A DNA stretch of 64,000 nucleotides from Desulfovibrio sp. (GCA_031272405.1 JAISTW010000050.1:40623-104622), one strand, 5' to 3'; counted from the first letter of the stretch, positions 22,684-33,117 are shown. The notes: generated by a model not told the origin, from the letters alone. Translations and numbers: made by a program.

Positions 22684-22716
22684 AAAAAGCGTGAGGACCG
22701 GGCCTCGCGCTTTTTT
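22684..22716 (+). terminator. terminator between the convergent ACT and EAL/HDOD genes
   Basis: aaaaagcgtgaggaccgggcctcgcgctttttt. Confidence 0.75.
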
Positions 22717-24082
22717 ACATCGGCGCGTCCTGACTTTCCGGTGGGAAGAATTCGGCGCTCCAGTTCAGAGCGTAGGCCCAGGCCGCGGAGAGGTCGCTTT
22801 CTTCCAGGCCATGTTCGGCGCCCAGCGCAAGGGCGGCTTCCCATTCGCCGTGCAGGTAGCGCGTGAGCAGGTCAAACCAGGGAGAATAGCGGCTTTTCGT
22901 GCCCGTGAGCGCGTCTATGATCCCTGGGTCAAGGGGCACGCCCTGCAGGATGGTAGCCAGAGGCAGTTTTACAATGGCCTCCAGCAGAGAAAAAAGACCC
23001 AGCAGGAAAAGTTCCTGGATTGTTACGTCGGTGGGCAGGGATCCGCGATTTTGCAAGGCGATGCCTATCTGTTCCAGAAATTTCCCTCGTTGGGAGGCCA
23101 AAAACGAAAGTTCGAAGGATGTCGGATTGCGGTCAAGCGAAGAGAGAACGGCCACGCACAACCATTGGGTAAAGACGTCCGAGCCCATAAGCTGAAGAGC
23201 GCCCGGGACATTTGTTATCTCTTCCTCAAAAGCGAAATGCGGAGAATTGACGAAGGCGAGCAACTTGGCGGTCAACACGGGGATATGCAGAATTGTGTCG
23301 CTCAGAAGCTTTATGTTTATCGGGTTCTCGTTCAATACGGTAAAGATTCTCATGCGTTCCACAAGAGATGATTTGTATCTCGTATCGGGCAGAAGTTCCG
23401 GCTTGCTGAAAAAAAAGCCCTGAAAGAGCGTAAAGCCAAGCAAACGACAAAATTTTCTGGTGGTTTCGTCCTCCACCTTTTCAGCCAGACAGACATGCCC
23501 AAGCGACGCCACACGCTCCACAAGCTCGACGATCGCCTCCCGGTCGCAACGCAACACATCGAATTTGACAATATCCGCCAGGGACAAAAAGGGAGCGAGT
23601 GTTTCCTGGCCTGTATAACCGTCCAGAGCCAAAGCGTATCCGGCCGCTTTTATGTGTTTGAGGGCCGTCAGCACGTCCGGAGTGGGGGAGGTGTTTTCCA
23701 TGATTTCCAGTATGCAACGCTTTTTGGGCAGCAAGGTGATGGCCCGCGTCTCAATCATGGCGGCGGGAAAGTGGATAAGCAGTTTTTGTTCCTGTCTCAG
23801 GCTGCGTCTGACCGCCGCCAAACCCGAGGCAATGACGCGGGCTGTGGCCACGGCGTCGCTGGTTTGGTCGGAATCGTCCGCGCCGGATGTTTTGTGGTAC
23901 AGCAGTTCGTAGCCCCAGATATTGCCTTTGATGTCAAAAACAGGCTGACGGGCAACGGCCACGTCAATTTTGAGGGGCTTGCCGCATTTTGCCGAGATCG
24001 CGAACTCGTCCAGGGTCCTGCGTATTTCCCGATGGACAATGTCCTGAATCTGTTCCAACATGACATCTTGTTTTTGTTGCAT
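22715..24082 (-). CDS. EAL-HDOD (YuxH-type) signalling protein
   Basis: VAVARQPVFDIKGNIWGYELLYH, C-terminal HDOD region. Confidence 0.85.
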   Translation of the reverse strand: MQQKQDVMLEQIQDIVHREIRRTLDEFAISAKCGKPLKIDVAVARQPVFDIKGNIWGYELLYHKTSGADDSDQTSDAVATARVIASGLAAVRRSLRQEQKLLIHFPAAMIETRAITLLPKKRCILEIMENTSPTPDVLTALKHIKAAGYALALDGYTGQETLAPFLSLADIVKFDVLRCDREAIVELVERVASLGHVCLAEKVEDETTRKFCRLLGFTLFQGFFFSKPELLPDTRYKSSLVERMRIFTVLNENPINIKLLSDTILHIPVLTAKLLAFVNSPHFAFEEEITNVPGALQLMGSDVFTQWLCVAVLSSLDRNPTSFELSFLASQRGKFLEQIGIALQNRGSLPTDVTIQELFLLGLFSLLEAIVKLPLATILQGVPLDPGIIDALTGTKSRYSPWFDLLTRYLHGEWEAALALGAEHGLEESDLSAAWAYALNWSAEFFPPESQDAPM

Positions 24083-25665
24083 CAGAATTCCGGCCGCAAC
24101 AACGGGAAGAGGATGACTTCACGGATGGAAGGGCAGTCCGTAAGCAACATGACAAGCCGGTCTATCCCCACGCCCTCGCCTGCCGCCGGCGGCATGCCGT
24201 ATTCCAGGGCGCGCAGGTAATCCTCATCCATGCTGTGGGCTTCCTCGTCGCCAGCCTCCTTTTCCCGCGCCTGTTCTTCGAAGCGCATGCGCTGATCCAC
24301 AGGATCGTTCAACTCTGAAAAGGCGTTGGCCATTTCACGGCCGGAGATGAAGAGCTCAAATCGGTCCGTCAGTTCCGGCTGATCATTGTTCCTGCGGGAC
24401 AACGGCGATATTTCTGTAGGGTAGTGGTGGATGAAGTGCGGCTGCACCAGTTTGTCCTCCACATCCAGGTCAAAAAGCTTGGCCTGAAGTTTTTGCAGGC
24501 TTTCTTTGTCGGTTGTTTTTTCGCCGCGTCCTCGTATATATTCCCGTAATTTATTGTAGTTGTTGTAAAAATTCTCAGCATGGCCGCCGATTCTGCTCAG
24601 GGAGTCATAAAAGGATATCCGTGTCCAGCGCCCCGGGGTAAGGTCTATTTCCTTGCCTTGATAGGTTATAACTGTTGAGCCGCATACTTTGAGGGCCAAA
24701 TGGGCAAAGAGCTTCTCCGTAAGGTCCATCAGGTTTTCAAAGGTCGCGTAGGCCCAGTAAAATTCGCACATGGTGAATTCGGGGTTATGACGCGTGTCAA
24801 TGCCTTCATTGCGAAAGTTGCGATTGAGCTCAAAGACTTTTTCGAAGCCGCCCACCAGGAGTCGCTTGAGATAGAGTTCCGGCGCTATGCGCATATACAG
24901 GCGCAAATCCAGCGCATTGTTGTGGGTGACAAAGGGGCGCGCTGTCGCGCCGCCGGGCAGCGGCTGCATCATGGGCGTTTCCACTTCCATAAAACCGTCG
25001 TCTTCCATGAAACGGCGGAATTCGCGCACTATCTGGCTGCGTTTGCGGAAAATATCCCGTGTGCGCGGAGTGACGATCAGATCCACATAACGCTGGCGAT
25101 ACCGTGTTTCCTGATCCTTGAGGCCGTGGTATTTTTCGGGCAGGGGCCGCATGGAGCGGGTGAGCAGAACGACGCTGGCGCAGTCCAGAGTGAGTTCGCC
25201 TGTTTTGGTACGGAAAAGATGCCCGATCACGCCGACGATATCGCCGACCTCCAATTTTTTGATGACCAGGCATCCCGTTTCGTCCAGATGCTCCCGCGCG
25301 GCATAACACTGCATGCGGCCGCTCTCATCCATGATGTGAAAAAAAAGCACCTTGCCGAAGGAGCGCAGGGAAACAATGCGCCCGGCAAGAGACAGCGACT
25401 CCGTGTGTTGGGACAGATGTTCGGCGCTTGTGTTTCCGAACTGTTCCAACACGTTGTCCACATGGTTCAATTTGTGAAAGTTGTTGGGGAAAAGCGGAAT
25501 GCCGGCATCCAGCAAATCACAGGCCTTGCTCACGCGGTTTTTGAGTACTTCATTGAGACCTTCGCGCGCGGAAATGCTCTCCAGCATGGGCGCAAAATAG
25601 GCTGCGTGCGGGGATTTGGTGTTCAGCCGTATGGCCGGTTTGCGATTTTTTCTGGGCTCGTCCAC
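24082..25665 (-). CDS. lysS: lysyl-tRNA synthetase class II
   Basis: VETPMMQPLPGGATARPFVTHNNALD, FELNRNFRNEGIDTRHNPEFTMCEFY. Confidence 0.97.
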   Translation of the reverse strand: MDEPRKNRKPAIRLNTKSPHAAYFAPMLESISAREGLNEVLKNRVSKACDLLDAGIPLFPNNFHKLNHVDNVLEQFGNTSAEHLSQHTESLSLAGRIVSLRSFGKVLFFHIMDESGRMQCYAAREHLDETGCLVIKKLEVGDIVGVIGHLFRTKTGELTLDCASVVLLTRSMRPLPEKYHGLKDQETRYRQRYVDLIVTPRTRDIFRKRSQIVREFRRFMEDDGFMEVETPMMQPLPGGATARPFVTHNNALDLRLYMRIAPELYLKRLLVGGFEKVFELNRNFRNEGIDTRHNPEFTMCEFYWAYATFENLMDLTEKLFAHLALKVCGSTVITYQGKEIDLTPGRWTRISFYDSLSRIGGHAENFYNNYNKLREYIRGRGEKTTDKESLQKLQAKLFDLDVEDKLVQPHFIHHYPTEISPLSRRNNDQPELTDRFELFISGREMANAFSELNDPVDQRMRFEEQAREKEAGDEEAHSMDEDYLRALEYGMPPAAGEGVGIDRLVMLLTDCPSIREVILFPLLRPEF

Positions 25666-25754
25666 TGTCTTCTCCCCTTGATGACGGGAGCGTCAAAACT
25701 ATGTTATCCTGTCTCCGCCGTCAAGGTGTGCGTCGCGTTGGCGGGTGACGACTT

Positions 25755-26738
25755 TTACCGGCACGGCGTCGCGACGGTGACGCCGTTGACGACATTGACG
25801 GGCGTGCCTTGCTTCCAGCGGTGAATGTTCTCCGCCGTCAGCGTGATGATGTTCTGGCGCGCCTTGTTCGTGGCCCAGGCGATGTGCGGCGTGATGACGG
25901 TATTGGGCGCCTTGAGCAAGGGGTTTGAGGCGGGCGGCGGCTCGACGGAGAGCACATCGGTTCCCAGCGCTCCAAGTTTGCCGGATTTTAGTGCCTTGGC
26001 GGCGGCGGCTTCGTTGACAAGTCCTCCGCGGGCGGTATTGAGCAAAATGACGCCATCACGCATTTTCGCGATGCTGGTGCTGTTTATGATTTCCTGGGTT
26101 TGCGGCGTGAGCGGGCAATGCAGGGATATGACGTCTGAAGCGGTCAGAAGTTGTTCCAGGGAAGCAAAGGAAAAGGGACTGTAATTGGGGGGATTTTTGG
26201 GATGTGGGCAGTGCGCCAGCACGCTCATGCCGAAGGCGTGGGCCAATTCGCCCACGCGTCTGCCTATGGAGCCGAAGCCTATCACACCCATGGTCAAGCC
26301 CTTCAGACACACCGGAGTTTTTTTCCAGTAACACCACAAGTGTGACTTTTTCCACTCCCCGGCCTTCACGCTTTCTGTGTGCTCGGTCACATGCCGGCAT
26401 ATTTCAAGCAGCATGGCCAGCGTGTGCTGGGCCACGTCGTCAACGCCGTAGGCCACGACATTGCACACCGGGATGTTTTTGGCAGCGCAGGCCTCAATGT
26501 CCACCACATTGTAACCTGTCGCCAAAACGCAGACCAGTTTGACCCGTTCGAATCCGGCTATATCTTTGGCCTTCAAGGGAGTTTTGTTGGTCAAAAGCAC
26601 ATCGGCCCGCGCGGCGCGTTCCGCGACCTTGCCGGGAGGCGTTTCGTCGTGAACGCGCAGTTCGCCGATTTCCGAAATGGGGCCCCAGTCGACATCGCCG
26701 GGGTTGAGGATAGCGCCGTCCAGAACGACTATTTCCAT
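25755..26738 (-). CDS. D-isomer 2-hydroxyacid dehydrogenase (glycerate/hydroxypyruvate reductase-like)
   Basis: GVIGFGSIGRRVGELAHAFGM, LLNTARGGLVNE, TPHIAWATNKARQN. Confidence 0.92.
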   Translation of the reverse strand: MEIVVLDGAILNPGDVDWGPISEIGELRVHDETPPGKVAERAARADVLLTNKTPLKAKDIAGFERVKLVCVLATGYNVVDIEACAAKNIPVCNVVAYGVDDVAQHTLAMLLEICRHVTEHTESVKAGEWKKSHLWCYWKKTPVCLKGLTMGVIGFGSIGRRVGELAHAFGMSVLAHCPHPKNPPNYSPFSFASLEQLLTASDVISLHCPLTPQTQEIINSTSIAKMRDGVILLNTARGGLVNEAAAAKALKSGKLGALGTDVLSVEPPPASNPLLKAPNTVITPHIAWATNKARQNIITLTAENIHRWKQGTPVNVVNGVTVATPCR

Positions 26739-26798
26739 GTTGATTCCTCCTTTTTCCTCGCCGACGGGGTGTTTTTGCCCACGCGGGCCAAAGCAAAA

Positions 26799-26817
26799 GC
26801 CGCCCTTGCGGGCGGCC
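26799..26817 (-). terminator. possible terminator downstream of pal
   Basis: gccgcccttgcgggcggc hairpin with TTTTG tract on minus strand. Confidence 0.5.
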
Positions 26818-26860
26818 GTAAGTCAAGCATATTCCGCTGCCCGGAGGGGCAACAGAGAAT

Positions 26861-27328
26861 CTAGTGAGCAACCACGCGGAAGTCGTCGCGACGATTTTTG
26901 GACCATGCGGACTCGCCTTTGCCCTGGACTGCCGGATTTTCTTTGCCGTAGCTGATCATTTCAAGCTGGCCGGGATTCACACCGAGGGTGACCAGATATT
27001 CATAGGCGGCGCGGGCGCGGCGTTCGCCAAGGGCCAGGTTGTATTCCTGGGTGCCGCGTTCGTCGCAGTTGCCCTCAATGCGCACGCGAATGGTGGAATA
27101 GCGCTTCATCAGATCAGCTTTGTTTTTCAGCATGTCTTTGTATTCGGATTTGATGTCGAATTTGTCAAAGGCAAAGTACACGCGAGCGTCTGTGATTTGC
27201 TGAATGGCGGCGCGCATTTCAGGGGTCAGGCCGTCGTCATAAGCGCCATCGGCAGATTTTTTTGCGCAGCCGAAACCGGCGGCGAGGGCCATAACCAAGG
27301 TGAGAATCAAAGCGTAACGTTTCATCAT
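26861..27328 (-). CDS. pal: peptidoglycan-associated lipoprotein Pal
   Basis: Lipobox AAGFGCAKK; OmpA-like EGNCDERGTQEYNLALGERRARAAYEYL. Confidence 0.95.
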   Translation of the reverse strand: MMKRYALILTLVMALAAGFGCAKKSADGAYDDGLTPEMRAAIQQITDARVYFAFDKFDIKSEYKDMLKNKADLMKRYSTIRVRIEGNCDERGTQEYNLALGERRARAAYEYLVTLGVNPGQLEMISYGKENPAVQGKGESAWSKNRRDDFRVVAH

Positions 27329-27473
27329 GTCCTCCTGAACAGCTCATACTCCAAAAGATTACCTTCCCTTTCTAGGTGGTCTCCCACGACCACGGAGGAA
27401 TGGTATCCGTCCAGCGATTTTTGTCAAGGCATCAATCGCCTTTTTCGTGAAAAATTTTTTCACCGGGAAAACG

Positions 27474-28793
27474 CTATTTCACCGCCGCGCTCCAACGAGG
27501 AAATGCGGCCTGGCCGCCGCCGCCCGTGGGCACCTGTTTGGGTTCGCCCCCGTGACGTGTGGTCAGATAGATGCCTCTTCCGCCGCCGCGCGAGGAGGCG
27601 AAGGCGATGAAATAGCTGTCCCCGCAGAAGGACGGTTGTTCATCGCTGCCGGGACCGTAAGTGATCTGGCGTTCCATGCCCGTGACCATGTCCTGCACGA
27701 AGATGCGGTGCCCGTAATCCGTCATGCGGCTGAAAACAACCAGCGTGCCGTCCGGGGAGAGGTTGGCTTCCGTGTTGTATGTGCCGTTTTTGCTCACGCG
27801 GGTGACGGCGCCGCTGCGCAGATCCTTGAGGAATATCTGTGGGCCGCCCATGCGGGAGGAGGTGAAGGCCATCTTGGTTCCCGTGCTGTCAAAGGTGGGG
27901 GAAACATTGATTGAATCCCCGCCCTCAAGAATGCGTTCTTTCTGGAAAACGTGGTTCAGCAGAAAAATGACCGGATATTTCCCGTTGGAGAGAGCCACAG
28001 CCACCTTGTTGTCGGGCATGAAAGCCGGGCCTATGACCACATTGCCGGGAAAGCGTATACGCTGCACTTTTTTGCTGCCGCTGTCCCATACGCCCAGGGC
28101 GTGGGACTTGGGATCAATATGGGAAAAGACAACAAAGCGTCCGTCAGGCGACCAGGACGGAGACAGCGCCTCCCCGGGCATGTTGGTGATCTGTCTCAAA
28201 TCCCGCCCGGTGGGTTTGACAAGCCAGACGTTGGCGCTCATTGTTCCTGTCTTCTTGACAAAAGCCAGGGTGGAGCGAAAAAAGGCTCCGCTGCCGGTGA
28301 GGGCCTCCAGCAGATCGGCGCAAAATCTGTCCGCCACTTCCGGAAGCTCGCTGGAGGAAACCCGGGTATATTCCTTGCCGAAGAGACGGCCGCCGGTGTT
28401 TGTTTCGAAGGCCCGCAACTGTACGGACCTTGTGCCGCTGTCGCCCTCCGGCCAGTAGCATGTCACCACAATGTCGGAACCGGCGAGCTGAAAGCGCTTG
28501 AAATCAATGCTCGGCGGTTCATAACCGGCCAGCACGGTACCGCCCAGCACGCTCTTGGGATCCGTCAGACGCACAAAGGGCAGGAAGCCCAGATTTTGTT
28601 CCACAAGGCGCTGCAGGTCCCGCCCCATGCCGGTTGCTTCGCCGCGGGAGCTGTTGAGCGGCGCCGCCAGAGCCAGGTTGACGATGTTCTGCCCCGGACC
28701 GTAAATATCCACACGCAGGGCGGCCTGGGCCGCATTGTCGCCGATGGGCGACAACGCGCAGAACAACAATGCAAGGAGACAGATTTTTTTCAT
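27474..28793 (-). CDS. tolB: Tol-Pal system protein TolB
   Basis: WD40-like PD repeats (SPSWSPDGRFVVFSH, EANLSPDGTLVVFSR); adjacent to pal. Confidence 0.94.
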   Translation of the reverse strand: MKKICLLALLFCALSPIGDNAAQAALRVDIYGPGQNIVNLALAAPLNSSRGEATGMGRDLQRLVEQNLGFLPFVRLTDPKSVLGGTVLAGYEPPSIDFKRFQLAGSDIVVTCYWPEGDSGTRSVQLRAFETNTGGRLFGKEYTRVSSSELPEVADRFCADLLEALTGSGAFFRSTLAFVKKTGTMSANVWLVKPTGRDLRQITNMPGEALSPSWSPDGRFVVFSHIDPKSHALGVWDSGSKKVQRIRFPGNVVIGPAFMPDNKVAVALSNGKYPVIFLLNHVFQKERILEGGDSINVSPTFDSTGTKMAFTSSRMGGPQIFLKDLRSGAVTRVSKNGTYNTEANLSPDGTLVVFSRMTDYGHRIFVQDMVTGMERQITYGPGSDEQPSFCGDSYFIAFASSRGGGRGIYLTTRHGGEPKQVPTGGGGQAAFPRWSAAVK

Positions 28794-28892
28794 GGCATGT
28801 TTTCCTCACTGCCGGGGCCCGTCGGGCGGGCCTCAGATTAAACGTATTTCCTTCGCTGCTTGTGTTCAACAACAACGCGTGTTGTTCGCCGT

Positions 28893-30086
28893 TCAGCGAC
28901 GCCTCAGCTTGAGGGTGATTTCAACCGGATTCCCGAGGGCGCGCGGCGGCGGCGCGAGGTTGCCGGCACGTTTGACGCCGCGCAGCACATACTTGTCAAG
29001 CAACGCATCCCCGGTTGTCTTCACAATCTCATAATTCTCCACGACTCCATCGTTTTTGATGTGCAGGCGCAACACGACCACATACTCGCCGGGGGCTGTT
29101 TCCTGGGGTATAAGGATGGACGTGAGTATTTTCCACCTGATCTTGCGCAAATATTTTTCCGGCGGCTGGTCGGCGCCGTCCGGCGCGCCGCCTCCCGCAT
29201 CCCCGGATAAAATTCCCTCCGCTGTCTTCATCTCTCCGGGGGACTTCTTCGTTTCATGTTCGGGAACTACGACAGGCTTGGGCGGTTCCGCGAGTTTCGG
29301 CGACAGGTCGGGTTTTGACGGGGCTGCGGGTTTTTCATCTCCGGGAGCGTCAGCGGAGCCGGCGGAATCCGCACGTTGGGGCGTTGCCGCGGGCTTCAGC
29401 GGTGTGGCGGATTTGGGCGTATCCACAACCAAAATCACCGGTCTGTCCGCCTTTTTCAGCAACTCCGGGTCAGTCTTGGTCTGTTTGGGTCTGGGCCCCT
29501 TGGGCGGCCCAAGCGGCCGAGGGTCGGCGGGGTCAACGGGATGCTCCCTGGCTTCGGGCACGCTCTTCCCCGTGCGTTTGGCCGCCTGTTCGGCCATCTG
29601 CCTGGCTTTGTCCTCGACCGCGTCGGCGTCTTTTTTGTCTTTTTCCCGCGCCGTCCTGTCCCTCTCCATGATTTCCGTCTTCAGAGCCTTGACGGGATCG
29701 GGCCTTTCCTTGGTGTTGCCCCTGGGCACGCCTGTCCAGAAGGAGATGTGCACCTCGCTGGGTTCGGCATAGGGCGGCGGGGGGAATTTGCCTATTTGTC
29801 GCGCGGCTCCGCAAGCTGACGTGTCCAGAGGCTCCACGCCGGAACTTTTGACGACGGAGCATTCGGTGAGTTTGCCCGTTCCGTCCAGGGCGAGTTTTAT
29901 TCTGACCTGAAACTCTCCACGCAAATCGGGGGGCGCCCAGACCGTATAGAGTTTTTCGAGTATCTTGCCGCTGTAGCCTCCGTCGGTGTCGGCGGCGGCA
30001 AGACTCGCGCAGGGGCCGGGCCGGGGGAAGCTCATGGCTGTCGCTGCGGACAGAACAAGGCAAAGCGTGAGGGCATGTTTTTTCAT
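28893..30086 (-). CDS. protein with two TonB_C-like domains separated by a Pro/Lys-rich linker
   Basis: N-terminal VRIKLALDGTGKLTECSVVKSSGVEPLDTSACGAARQIGKFPPPP and C-terminal VVLRLHIKNDGVVENYEIVKTTGDALLDKYVLRGVKRAGNLAPPP. Confidence 0.75.
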   Translation of the reverse strand: MKKHALTLCLVLSAATAMSFPRPGPCASLAAADTDGGYSGKILEKLYTVWAPPDLRGEFQVRIKLALDGTGKLTECSVVKSSGVEPLDTSACGAARQIGKFPPPPYAEPSEVHISFWTGVPRGNTKERPDPVKALKTEIMERDRTAREKDKKDADAVEDKARQMAEQAAKRTGKSVPEAREHPVDPADPRPLGPPKGPRPKQTKTDPELLKKADRPVILVVDTPKSATPLKPAATPQRADSAGSADAPGDEKPAAPSKPDLSPKLAEPPKPVVVPEHETKKSPGEMKTAEGILSGDAGGGAPDGADQPPEKYLRKIRWKILTSILIPQETAPGEYVVVLRLHIKNDGVVENYEIVKTTGDALLDKYVLRGVKRAGNLAPPPRALGNPVEITLKLRRR

Positions 30087-30093
30087 GGCGCGA

Positions 30094-30990
30094 CTATCTC
30101 CCCATAAGTTCGTCAAGCGTGAACACCAGATCAAGATCGGCATATTCCCGCGAAGGCGGGGGAGGAAACTGACCGGCCTGGCTTGTGCGCAGAATCGCGT
30201 TGACCGCCGAGGCGTCAAACTGCGCGTTGCCGGACGATTGGACCAGACGGGCTTGCAGCACTTTCCCCTGCATGTCCACATTGACGTTGACGACGCAGCT
30301 CAGATTGAGACGGGCGCCGGAGGCGAAGCCCCAGTTGGGGCGTACAGCCAGCATGACCTGCCCCATGTAGACGTCTCCCAGGCCGCCGCCGCCGGGACCT
30401 TCCCCTTCGCCTCCTCCGCCCCCCCGATTGCCGGAGGCGTTGCGCCTGGCCTGGGTCAGGGCCTGTTCAACAGCATTGCCTCTGTCCCCGGAATCAGCGC
30501 GCGAACTGGCCTTGCGCTTGGCCTGCTCCAGCGCGGCCTGGATGGGATCGACCGGTTTTTTTGGGGCTTCCTTGGGCTTGTCCGGTTTGGGCGTTTCTTT
30601 TTTGGGCTCCGGCTCCGGTTTGGGTTCCGGCTTGGGCTCAGGTTTCGGCTCCGGTTTCGGCTCGGGCCTGGGGGTCGGCTTTTTAATCGGCGTCACGTCT
30701 TCCCTGACCTGGGGAGGAACAGGAATCGGTTCCTTGACCGGCGACTTTTCAGGGGCGGCGATTTCCTCCTTGGGCGCGGGTGCCGTGGGGGCCGTGGGGC
30801 CCTGGCCCTGCTCTCCACTGGGCCCGAGTATGGGGGATGGCGTTCTGTTGCCTCCGGGCGCGCCTTCCACCAGGCTTATCATGACCGGCGGCGCGTCAAG
30901 GCGCAGAGGCGGTTTGGACGGCCAGAAGCAGACGAGCAGAAGCAATGCCGCGTGCAGACAGAGGGAAAGAACGTAGGAAGCCAGGCGCAT
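30094..30990 (-). CDS. TolA/TonB-like energy transducer
   Basis: N-terminal TM, PEPKPEPKPEPKPEP linker, C-terminal TonB_C domain; next to tolR/tolQ. Confidence 0.85.
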   Translation of the reverse strand: MRLASYVLSLCLHAALLLLVCFWPSKPPLRLDAPPVMISLVEGAPGGNRTPSPILGPSGEQGQGPTAPTAPAPKEEIAAPEKSPVKEPIPVPPQVREDVTPIKKPTPRPEPKPEPKPEPKPEPKPEPEPKKETPKPDKPKEAPKKPVDPIQAALEQAKRKASSRADSGDRGNAVEQALTQARRNASGNRGGGGGEGEGPGGGGLGDVYMGQVMLAVRPNWGFASGARLNLSCVVNVNVDMQGKVLQARLVQSSGNAQFDASAVNAILRTSQAGQFPPPPSREYADLDLVFTLDELMGR

Positions 30991-31000
30991 GCGGATGATG

Positions 31001-31468
31001 CTACTTTGGTTTTGAAGGCGTTCCGGGCCCGGACTTCGCTTTTGTTCCCGCCCCTTGCACTTCCGGCTTGTCGGCGACGACGCCGAGTTTTTCTATCCCG
31101 GCGCCCTTGATATGTCCCATGACCTCAACCACAAGACCGTAGGGCACGCTTTTGTCCGCCTGGAGAAAGAGCGTCTTGTTTTTGTCTTTGACCAGGTTTT
31201 TGAGATAACCTTCAAGATCATCCAGATTGTCTATGGCGTACTCATCCAGAAAAATCTTGCCGTCGCGCCGCACGGTCAGCATCATGTGGTCGTTTTCGGA
31301 GGGAAGGGCGGCCACCTGCTGGGTTTGGGGCAGATCTACGTCCAGCCCCTGGCTCATCATGGGGGTGGCTACCATAAAAATGATCAACAGCACCAGCATC
31401 ACGTCCACGAAAGGGGTGACGTTGATCTCCGAAACGAATTTGTTCTGGTTTCCCGTGGATGCGCCCAT
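31001..31468 (-). CDS. tolR: TolR/ExbD
   Basis: INVTPFVDVMLVLLIIFMVATPMM. Confidence 0.93.
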   Translation of the reverse strand: MGASTGNQNKFVSEINVTPFVDVMLVLLIIFMVATPMMSQGLDVDLPQTQQVAALPSENDHMMLTVRRDGKIFLDEYAIDNLDDLEGYLKNLVKDKNKTLFLQADKSVPYGLVVEVMGHIKGAGIEKLGVVADKPEVQGAGTKAKSGPGTPSKPK

Positions 31469-31471
31469 GGT

Positions 31472-32167
31472 TCAGGCCTCCGTGCCGCCGGCGCGGCTGA
31501 CAGGGCGATGGGCGTTGAGCTCGCGCTGGACGCGGTTGAGAAAGGTGCTGGCGAAGTTGACCAGCAGCGTGTCCACCTGGGAGAGGCGGCCCATGAAGAG
31601 GTTGAAGCCGATAGTGGCGGGCACGGCCACGGCCAGGCCCACGGAAGTGGCTATGAGCGCTTCGGAAATGCCCGGGGCCACTGTGGCCAGGGATGCGGAT
31701 TTGAGCATGCCGATGGAGTGGAACGACTGCATGATGCCCCAGACAGTGCCGAACAGGCCGATGAAGGGCGCCGTGTTGGCTGTTGTGGCCAGCAGGGAAA
31801 GAGACGCCTGCAGACGGGCCAGCTCGCTGCCCACGCCCTGGCGCAGGGCGCGGCGCACGTTGTCCACCACCACATCGCTGGAATTGCCCAGTTCCTTGGA
31901 GCGGTTGAATTCCTGCACTCCCTGATGGGCTATGTAATACAGCGGCGAGGAAGGGTCGGCGCCCAGCGAATGCACCGCGTCGCGGAGATTGGCGGCTTTG
32001 CTGAAGCGTTCCGTTCCGTCCCTGGCCTTGGTCCCGGCCGAACTGAGCATGATGAACTTCTGGATCATCAATCCCCAGCTGACGACGGACATCAGCACCA
32101 GAATCGCCAGCACTGTTTTGGCTATGAGACTGGATTGAGCCACTATCGCGAAAAAACTGAACTCCAT
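31472..32167 (-). CDS. tolQ: TolQ/ExbB proton channel family
   Basis: TANTAPFIGLFGTVWGIMQSF, GISEALIATSVGLAVAVPA. Confidence 0.95.
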   Translation of the reverse strand: MEFSFFAIVAQSSLIAKTVLAILVLMSVVSWGLMIQKFIMLSSAGTKARDGTERFSKAANLRDAVHSLGADPSSPLYYIAHQGVQEFNRSKELGNSSDVVVDNVRRALRQGVGSELARLQASLSLLATTANTAPFIGLFGTVWGIMQSFHSIGMLKSASLATVAPGISEALIATSVGLAVAVPATIGFNLFMGRLSQVDTLLVNFASTFLNRVQRELNAHRPVSRAGGTEA

Positions 32168-32207
32168 CTTTTTCTCCGTGCGCGTCGGTTTGCCGGAATC
32201 GGCAGGT

Positions 32208-33089
32208 TTATTGTTGTTTCAGAAGCGGCGTTTCGTTGGAAAGGACAATTTTGCTGTTTTCCCTGAAAGATTTGCGCAGCGTCTCCAGCCAGCGCTGCCA
32301 GGCGTAAAATTCCGGCGACCTGTTGTATGCGTCGGCATAGACGGATGCGGCTTTGGCGTCGCCCCGGCCGCGTTCCACCTGGGCGTCGCGGGCGGCCTCC
32401 GCCAGGATGACGGCGCGCTGGCGGTCCGCGTCGGAACGGATGCGTGTGGATTCCTCCTCGCCCTCGGAACGGTACTGCTTGGCCTGGCGCTCGCGTTCCG
32501 CGCGCATGCGCCCGAAAATAGCCCGCTGGTTTTCCGCGGGCAGATCCGTGCGTTTTATGCGCACGTCCAACACTTCCACGCCGAAGTTTTTCATGAGGTC
32601 CGAAACCTTGTCGGTCACTTCCCTCATGATGTCGGCGCGGTGCGCCGAGACCACTTCGGTAAGGGTATAGGCGCCCACCAGTGCCCGCAACTGGGAGTAC
32701 ACCACGTCGTCCAGGCGGGCCTGCGCGCCGGGTATGGTGCGCATGGTGCGGTAGAACTGCAGGGGGTTGATGATACGCCAGCGGGCGTAGTTATCCAGCA
32801 CGATGGCCTTTTTGTCCACCGTGAAAGCTTCCCGCGAGCGGGCCTCGTAGTCCAGCACGCGGGCGTCGAAAAAAATCACGTTCTGAATGAACGGCAGCTT
32901 GAAATGCAGGCCGGGGTCGTAGACACGCGGCAATGGTTCGCCCAGTTGCAGCACAATGGCTCTTTGGGTCTGGTGCACGGTGAAAAAGCTTTGAAAGGCC
33001 AGAAAGGCCAGCACCAAAAGCGCGACTGCCGGGATGAAGGGGCTTTTTGCGACGCTTTGGCCGGAATTGCCTGTCGGTGAATTTGTCAT
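32208..33089 (-). CDS. hflC: protease modulator HflC
   Basis: SPFH/band-7 family; adjacent to hflK. Confidence 0.92.
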   Translation of the reverse strand: MTNSPTGNSGQSVAKSPFIPAVALLVLAFLAFQSFFTVHQTQRAIVLQLGEPLPRVYDPGLHFKLPFIQNVIFFDARVLDYEARSREAFTVDKKAIVLDNYARWRIINPLQFYRTMRTIPGAQARLDDVVYSQLRALVGAYTLTEVVSAHRADIMREVTDKVSDLMKNFGVEVLDVRIKRTDLPAENQRAIFGRMRAERERQAKQYRSEGEEESTRIRSDADRQRAVILAEAARDAQVERGRGDAKAASVYADAYNRSPEFYAWQRWLETLRKSFRENSKIVLSNETPLLKQQ

Positions 33090-33117
33090 ATGGGTATCGC
33101 GTTGTTGGAGGTTGCGG

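Noticed and set aside
22715-24082. Active c-di-GMP phosphodiesterase
   Set aside because: The EAL part is YuxH-like and shortened, coupled to HDOD; catalytic activity is not supported by sequence alone.
30600-30680. Short tandem repeat (PEPKPEPKPEP coding)
   Set aside because: Ordinary Pro/Lys-rich periplasm-spanning linker of TonB/TolA-like proteins.
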